64,000 bases of DNA, from assembly GCF_029837695.1 (NCBI RefSeq), contig NZ_JAOEEA010000008.1, positions 186,001 to 250,000 on the forward strand. The letters are read 5' to 3'. Every line of letters begins with the position of its first letter. Position 1 is the stretch's first letter. Positions 61,397 to 64,000 of this stretch are shown one piece after another. A model generated the notes under the pieces. That model had not been told where the DNA came from and ran no database searches. It saw only the letters and a program-made list of their open reading frames with translations. Made by a program: the position numbers and the translations under genes. The DNA comes from Pseudomonas sp. GD04019. GTDB taxonomy: Bacteria; Pseudomonadota; Gammaproteobacteria; Pseudomonadales; Pseudomonadaceae.

Positions 61397-62029
61397 ATGT
61401 CCCTCAAGCTGGTGATCGGCGACAAGAACTATTCCTCCTGGTCGCTGCGCGCGGCCCTGGTCATGGACCTGACCGGGGTGCCCTACGAGGAGATCCTGGT
61501 GCATCTGTACCGGCCGGACAGCCGCAGCCAGCTGCTGGCCCATGCGCCGACCGGCAAGGTGCCGGTGCTGCACACCGAGGAAGGTCCGGTGTGGGATTCG
61601 CTGGCCATCGCCGAATACCTCGCCGAGCGCTTCCCCGAAGCGCACCTCTGGCCTCGTGGCCAGTACGCCCGCGCCTTGGCGCGCAGCGTGTGCGCCGAGA
61701 TGCACAGCGGCTTCATGGCCCTGCGCAGCCACATGTCCATGGACCTGGCGCGCGACCAGGCCCTGGCCGAGATTCCCGCCGAGGCCCAGGCCGATATCCA
61801 GCGCGTATGCAAGCTATGGGCGGACTGCCGTCAGCGCTTCGGCCAGGACGGTCCGTTCCTGTTCGGCCATGCCAGCATCGCCGATGCCTTCTTCGCCCCG
61901 GTGGCGGCGCGCCTGCGCAGCTATCGCGTGGAGCTGCCGGCCGAGGCCGCCGCTTACGTCGACACCATCTACCAGTGGCCGGCCTTCCAACGCTGGTACC
62001 AGGCCGCGCTGCAGGAGACCAGGGCTTGA
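61397..62029 (+). CDS. Glutathione S-transferase family protein
   Basis: A 210-residue GST-fold protein: thioredoxin-like N-terminal half (SSWSLRAALVMDLTGV and GKVPVLHTEEGPVWDSLAIAEYLAERFP, with the cis-proline VPVL and ES/DS glutathione motif) and a helical C-terminal half. Substrate is unknown. The start MSLKLVIGDKNY at 61397 has an AGGAGAG ribosome site; the in-frame extension upstream runs through the repeats and is rejected. Overlaps the next gene by 4 bp. Confidence 0.88.
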   Translation: MSLKLVIGDKNYSSWSLRAALVMDLTGVPYEEILVHLYRPDSRSQLLAHAPTGKVPVLHTEEGPVWDSLAIAEYLAERFPEAHLWPRGQYARALARSVCAEMHSGFMALRSHMSMDLARDQALAEIPAEAQADIQRVCKLWADCRQRFGQDGPFLFGHASIADAFFAPVAARLRSYRVELPAEAAAYVDTIYQWPAFQRWYQAALQETRA

Positions 62030-62967
62030 AACGCATTCATGTGGCCGCCGCGGTGATCCGTGGCGGCGATGGCCGGGTACTGCTCGCCAAGCGCCCGCAG
62101 GACAAGCACCAGGGTGGCCTCTGGGAGTTTCCCGGCGGCAAGGTGGAGGAGGGCGAGGCGGTCGAGCTGGCCCTGGCCCGCGAGCTGGAGGAGGAGCTGG
62201 GCATTCGCGTAGGCACCGCCCGGCCGCTGATCCAGGTGCACCACGACTACCCGGACAAGCAGGTGCTGCTGGATGTCTGGGAAGTCTCCGCCTTCAGCGG
62301 CGAACCGCACGGCGCCGAGGGCCAGCCACTGGCCTGGGCCAGCGAGCGCGAGCTGCTCGACTACGAGTTCCCCGCCGCCAACCAGCCGATAGTTGCGGCG
62401 GCGCGCCTGCCCGACACCTACCTGATCACACCCGAGGGCCTGGAGCCGGCCGAACTGATGCGCGGCGTGCGTGCGGCCCTGGCCAGCGGCGCCAAGTTGA
62501 TCCAGCTGCGCGCGCCGAACATGTTCGATCCGCAGTACCGTGACCTGGCCGTGGATATTCAGGGCCTGTGTGCCGGCAAGGCGCAGTTGATGCTCAAGGG
62601 GCCGCTGGAGTGGCTGGGCGACTTCCCTGCCGCCGGCTGGCATCTGACGGCCGAGCAGCTGCGCAAGTACGTCGCCAACGGCCGGCCGTTCCCCGGCCAG
62701 CGCTGGCTGGCAGCTTCCTGCCACACGGCCGAGGAACTGGCACTGGCCGCGCGCATGGGGGTGGACTTCGTCACCCTGTCGCCGGTGCAGGCCACCCAGA
62801 CGCATCCCGAGGCCACGCCGCTGGGCTGGGAGGCCGCTACCGAGCTGCTGCGTGGCTGTAACCTGCCGGCCTTCCTGCTCGGTGGCGTCGGCCCGCAGGA
62901 TCGCCAGCGGGCCTGGCAGGCCGGGGCGCAGGGCGTGGCTGGTATCCGCGCGTTCTGGCCGCAATGA
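62026..62967 (+). CDS. mutT: MutT Nudix hydrolase fused to a ThiE-like domain
   Basis: A 313-residue fusion. Residues 1-130 are Nudix, with box GGKVEEGEAVELALARELEEELGI; MutT members hydrolyse 8-oxo-dGTP to prevent A-to-C mutations. Residues about 140-313 resemble thiamin phosphate synthase/TenI (IQLRAPN, GWHLTAEQL, LSPVQATQTHPEATPLGWE, FLLGGV), but lack the lysine of LREK and the substrate-binding ND motif. Start is TTG at 62026, overlapping the previous stop (TTGA). Confidence 0.88.
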   Translation: MKRIHVAAAVIRGGDGRVLLAKRPQDKHQGGLWEFPGGKVEEGEAVELALARELEEELGIRVGTARPLIQVHHDYPDKQVLLDVWEVSAFSGEPHGAEGQPLAWASERELLDYEFPAANQPIVAAARLPDTYLITPEGLEPAELMRGVRAALASGAKLIQLRAPNMFDPQYRDLAVDIQGLCAGKAQLMLKGPLEWLGDFPAAGWHLTAEQLRKYVANGRPFPGQRWLAASCHTAEELALAARMGVDFVTLSPVQATQTHPEATPLGWEAATELLRGCNLPAFLLGGVGPQDRQRAWQAGAQGVAGIRAFWPQ

Positions 62968-62971
62968 CATC

Positions 62972-62992
62972 AGCGATGCCCTTGGCATCGCT
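62972..62992. terminator. Hairpin terminator between mutT and the adenosyltransferase
   Basis: AGCGATGCC-CTT-GGCATCGCT is a perfect 9-bp stem between converging genes; the plus side has only ATCTTTC after it, so termination is likely but not strong. Confidence 0.55.
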
Positions 62993-62997
62993 ATCTT

Positions 62998-63582
62998 TCA
63001 GCCTTGCGGCGGTTTCTCCGCCGCCTGCCACAGCACCTCGTCGATGCCCTGGCGGCGAGCGATCAGCCGGCCGGCGACGAACAGTAGGTCGGACAGGCGG
63101 TTGATGTAGGCCATGCCCACCGGGCGTAGCGGTTCTTCGGCGTTGAGCTGTTGGCAGCGCCGCTCGGCACTGCGCGCCAGGCTGCGGCAGACATGGGCCT
63201 GGGCCACCAGGCGTGAGCCGCCGGGGAGGATGAAGTTCTGCAGCGGGCCGAGTTCCTCGTTCCACAGGTCGATGGCCGCCTCCAGGCGCGCCACCTCGCC
63301 TTCCTGCAGGGCCTGGTAGTCCGGCATCGCCAGCTCGCCGCCGAGGTCGAACAGGCGGTGCTGGCAGGGCGCCAAGACCGCGATGATCTCGCCCAGTCCG
63401 GGGCATGTGGCGGCCTGTTCGGCCAGGTCCGCCAGCAGCAGGCCGAGCTGGCTGTTCAGCGTATCCAGCTCGCCCATGGCCTCCACCCGCGGGTGGTCCT
63501 TGGCCACGCGGCGGCCATCGGCCAGGCCGGTCTCGCCCTTGTCGCCGGTCTTCGTGTAGATCTTGCTCAGTCGGTGGCCCAT
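62998..63582 (-). CDS. ATP:cob(I)alamin adenosyltransferase (PduO type)
   Basis: A 194-residue PduO-type corrinoid adenosyltransferase. The ATP-binding N-terminal motif SKIYTKTGDKGETGL, the RSAERRCQQL helix and the C-terminal YINRLSDLLFVAGR are all present. It makes adenosylcobalamin. The ATG at 63582 overlaps the stop of the kinase gene (TGATG), so the two are co-translated; the sequence upstream in this frame is not family-like. Confidence 0.93.
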   Translation of the reverse strand: MGHRLSKIYTKTGDKGETGLADGRRVAKDHPRVEAMGELDTLNSQLGLLLADLAEQAATCPGLGEIIAVLAPCQHRLFDLGGELAMPDYQALQEGEVARLEAAIDLWNEELGPLQNFILPGGSRLVAQAHVCRSLARSAERRCQQLNAEEPLRPVGMAYINRLSDLLFVAGRLIARRQGIDEVLWQAAEKPPQG

Positions 63583-64000
63583 CAGATGCTCGTGTTTTCG
63601 GCGGGGGCGGTCAGCGGCAATCGCAGGGTGAAGCAGGTGCCCTGGCCCTGGGTGGACTGCACTTCCAGCTGCCCCTTGTGGTTGTTGGTGACGATGAAAT
63701 ACGACACGGATAGGCCCAGGCCGGTGCCCTGGCCGACTTCCTTGGTGGTAAAGAACGGCTCGAAAATGCGCTTGCGCACCGGCTCGGGCATGCCGATGCC
63801 GTTGTCTTCCACCTGGATCTCCGCCCACGGCGGGTTGCAGCGGGTGCGCAGGACGATACGCCCCGGCTCGTCCTCGTCATCGCGCAGGTGGATGGCCTGG
63901 GCGGCGTTCTTCAGCAGGTTGAGCAGCACCTGCTCCATCTCGTTGGCGGTGGCCGGGACCGGGCCCAGGCTGGGGTCGAAGTCGCGTTCGATGGCGATGC
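63582..64000 (-). CDS. Sensor histidine kinase, C-terminal part, partial
   Basis: The last 138 residues of a histidine kinase; the gene runs off the right edge. The ATP-binding domain shows the N box (QVLLNLLKNAAQA), G1 box (EDNGIGMP), F box (IFEPFFTTK) and G2 box (GTGLGLSVSYFI). The order and NtrB-like N box suit a PAS-type kinase, but the sensor part is not in view. It is co-translated with the downstream adenosyltransferase gene. Confidence 0.9.
   Translation of the reverse strand, partial: IAIERDFDPSLGPVPATANEMEQVLLNLLKNAAQAIHLRDDEDEPGRIVLRTRCNPPWAEIQVEDNGIGMPEPVRKRIFEPFFTTKEVGQGTGLGLSVSYFIVTNNHKGQLEVQSTQGQGTCFTLRLPLTAPAENTSI

Overview
The window is a high-GC stretch of Gammaproteobacterial core chromosome. 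Protein sequences and gene order point to Pseudomonas (sensu lato), close to the P. aeruginosa layout from ptsO-rapZ-ptsN-hpf-rpoN to the kinase after the cobalamin adenosyltransferase. The genus call rests on recalled synteny and protein resemblance; no search was run. I see no tRNA, rRNA, CRISPR array, prophage, insertion sequence or recognisable defence island, and no new multi-gene system. The unusual material lies in intergenic palindromes, repeats, start codons and domain fusions.

Layout. 1-6943 (minus): kdsD-kdsC-lptC-lptA-lptB-rpoN-hpf-ptsN-rapZ-ptsO, covering Kdo synthesis, LPS transport, sigma-54, ribosome hibernation and the nitrogen PTS. 7189-10217 (plus, divergent): mlaFEDCB phospholipid transport. 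10335-15170 (plus): ibaG-murA-hisG-hisD-hisC, facing algW (minus). 16503-20213: a Nif3-like gene, then cysD and the fused cysNC. 20267-24011: zapG/yhcB-like gene (minus), an alpha/beta hydrolase, trpS with an extra C-terminal domain, and zapE. 24228-28325: a GlxA-type AraC regulator, acyl-CoA dehydrogenase, endonuclease V and an aldo-keto reductase; this is the most accessory-looking part. 28602-33412: rplM-rpsI, petABC (cytochrome bc1) and sspAB. 33492-36906 (minus): lpoA-yraN-gmhA/diaA-dolP. 37028-38285: rsmI and the RNase P RNA gene rnpB.

38583-56371 is the complete division and cell wall (dcw) cluster: mraZ-rsmH-ftsL-ftsI-murE-murF-mraY-murD-ftsW-murG-murC-ddlB-ftsQ-ftsA-ftsZ-lpxC. Most junctions overlap or are nearly so, and a good sigma-70 promoter plus three 10-bp-spaced MraZ boxes lie in front. 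56456-64000 holds dciA (minus), secA, argJ, a GST-like gene, a MutT-ThiE fusion, a PduO-type cobalamin adenosyltransferase (minus) and the 3' end of a sensor kinase gene (minus).

The genes are mostly envelope biogenesis (LPS, peptidoglycan, phospholipid asymmetry, Sec export, division) with amino acid, sulfur and respiratory metabolism between them. Points worth a second look: yraN has no NTG start and may use ATT; hisG-hisD carries three hairpins and hisD-hisC a palindromic repeat; a 126-bp nested inverted-repeat element sits after zapE; 17-bp perfect palindromes lie upstream of cysD and petA. No gap between genes exceeds about 300 bases.
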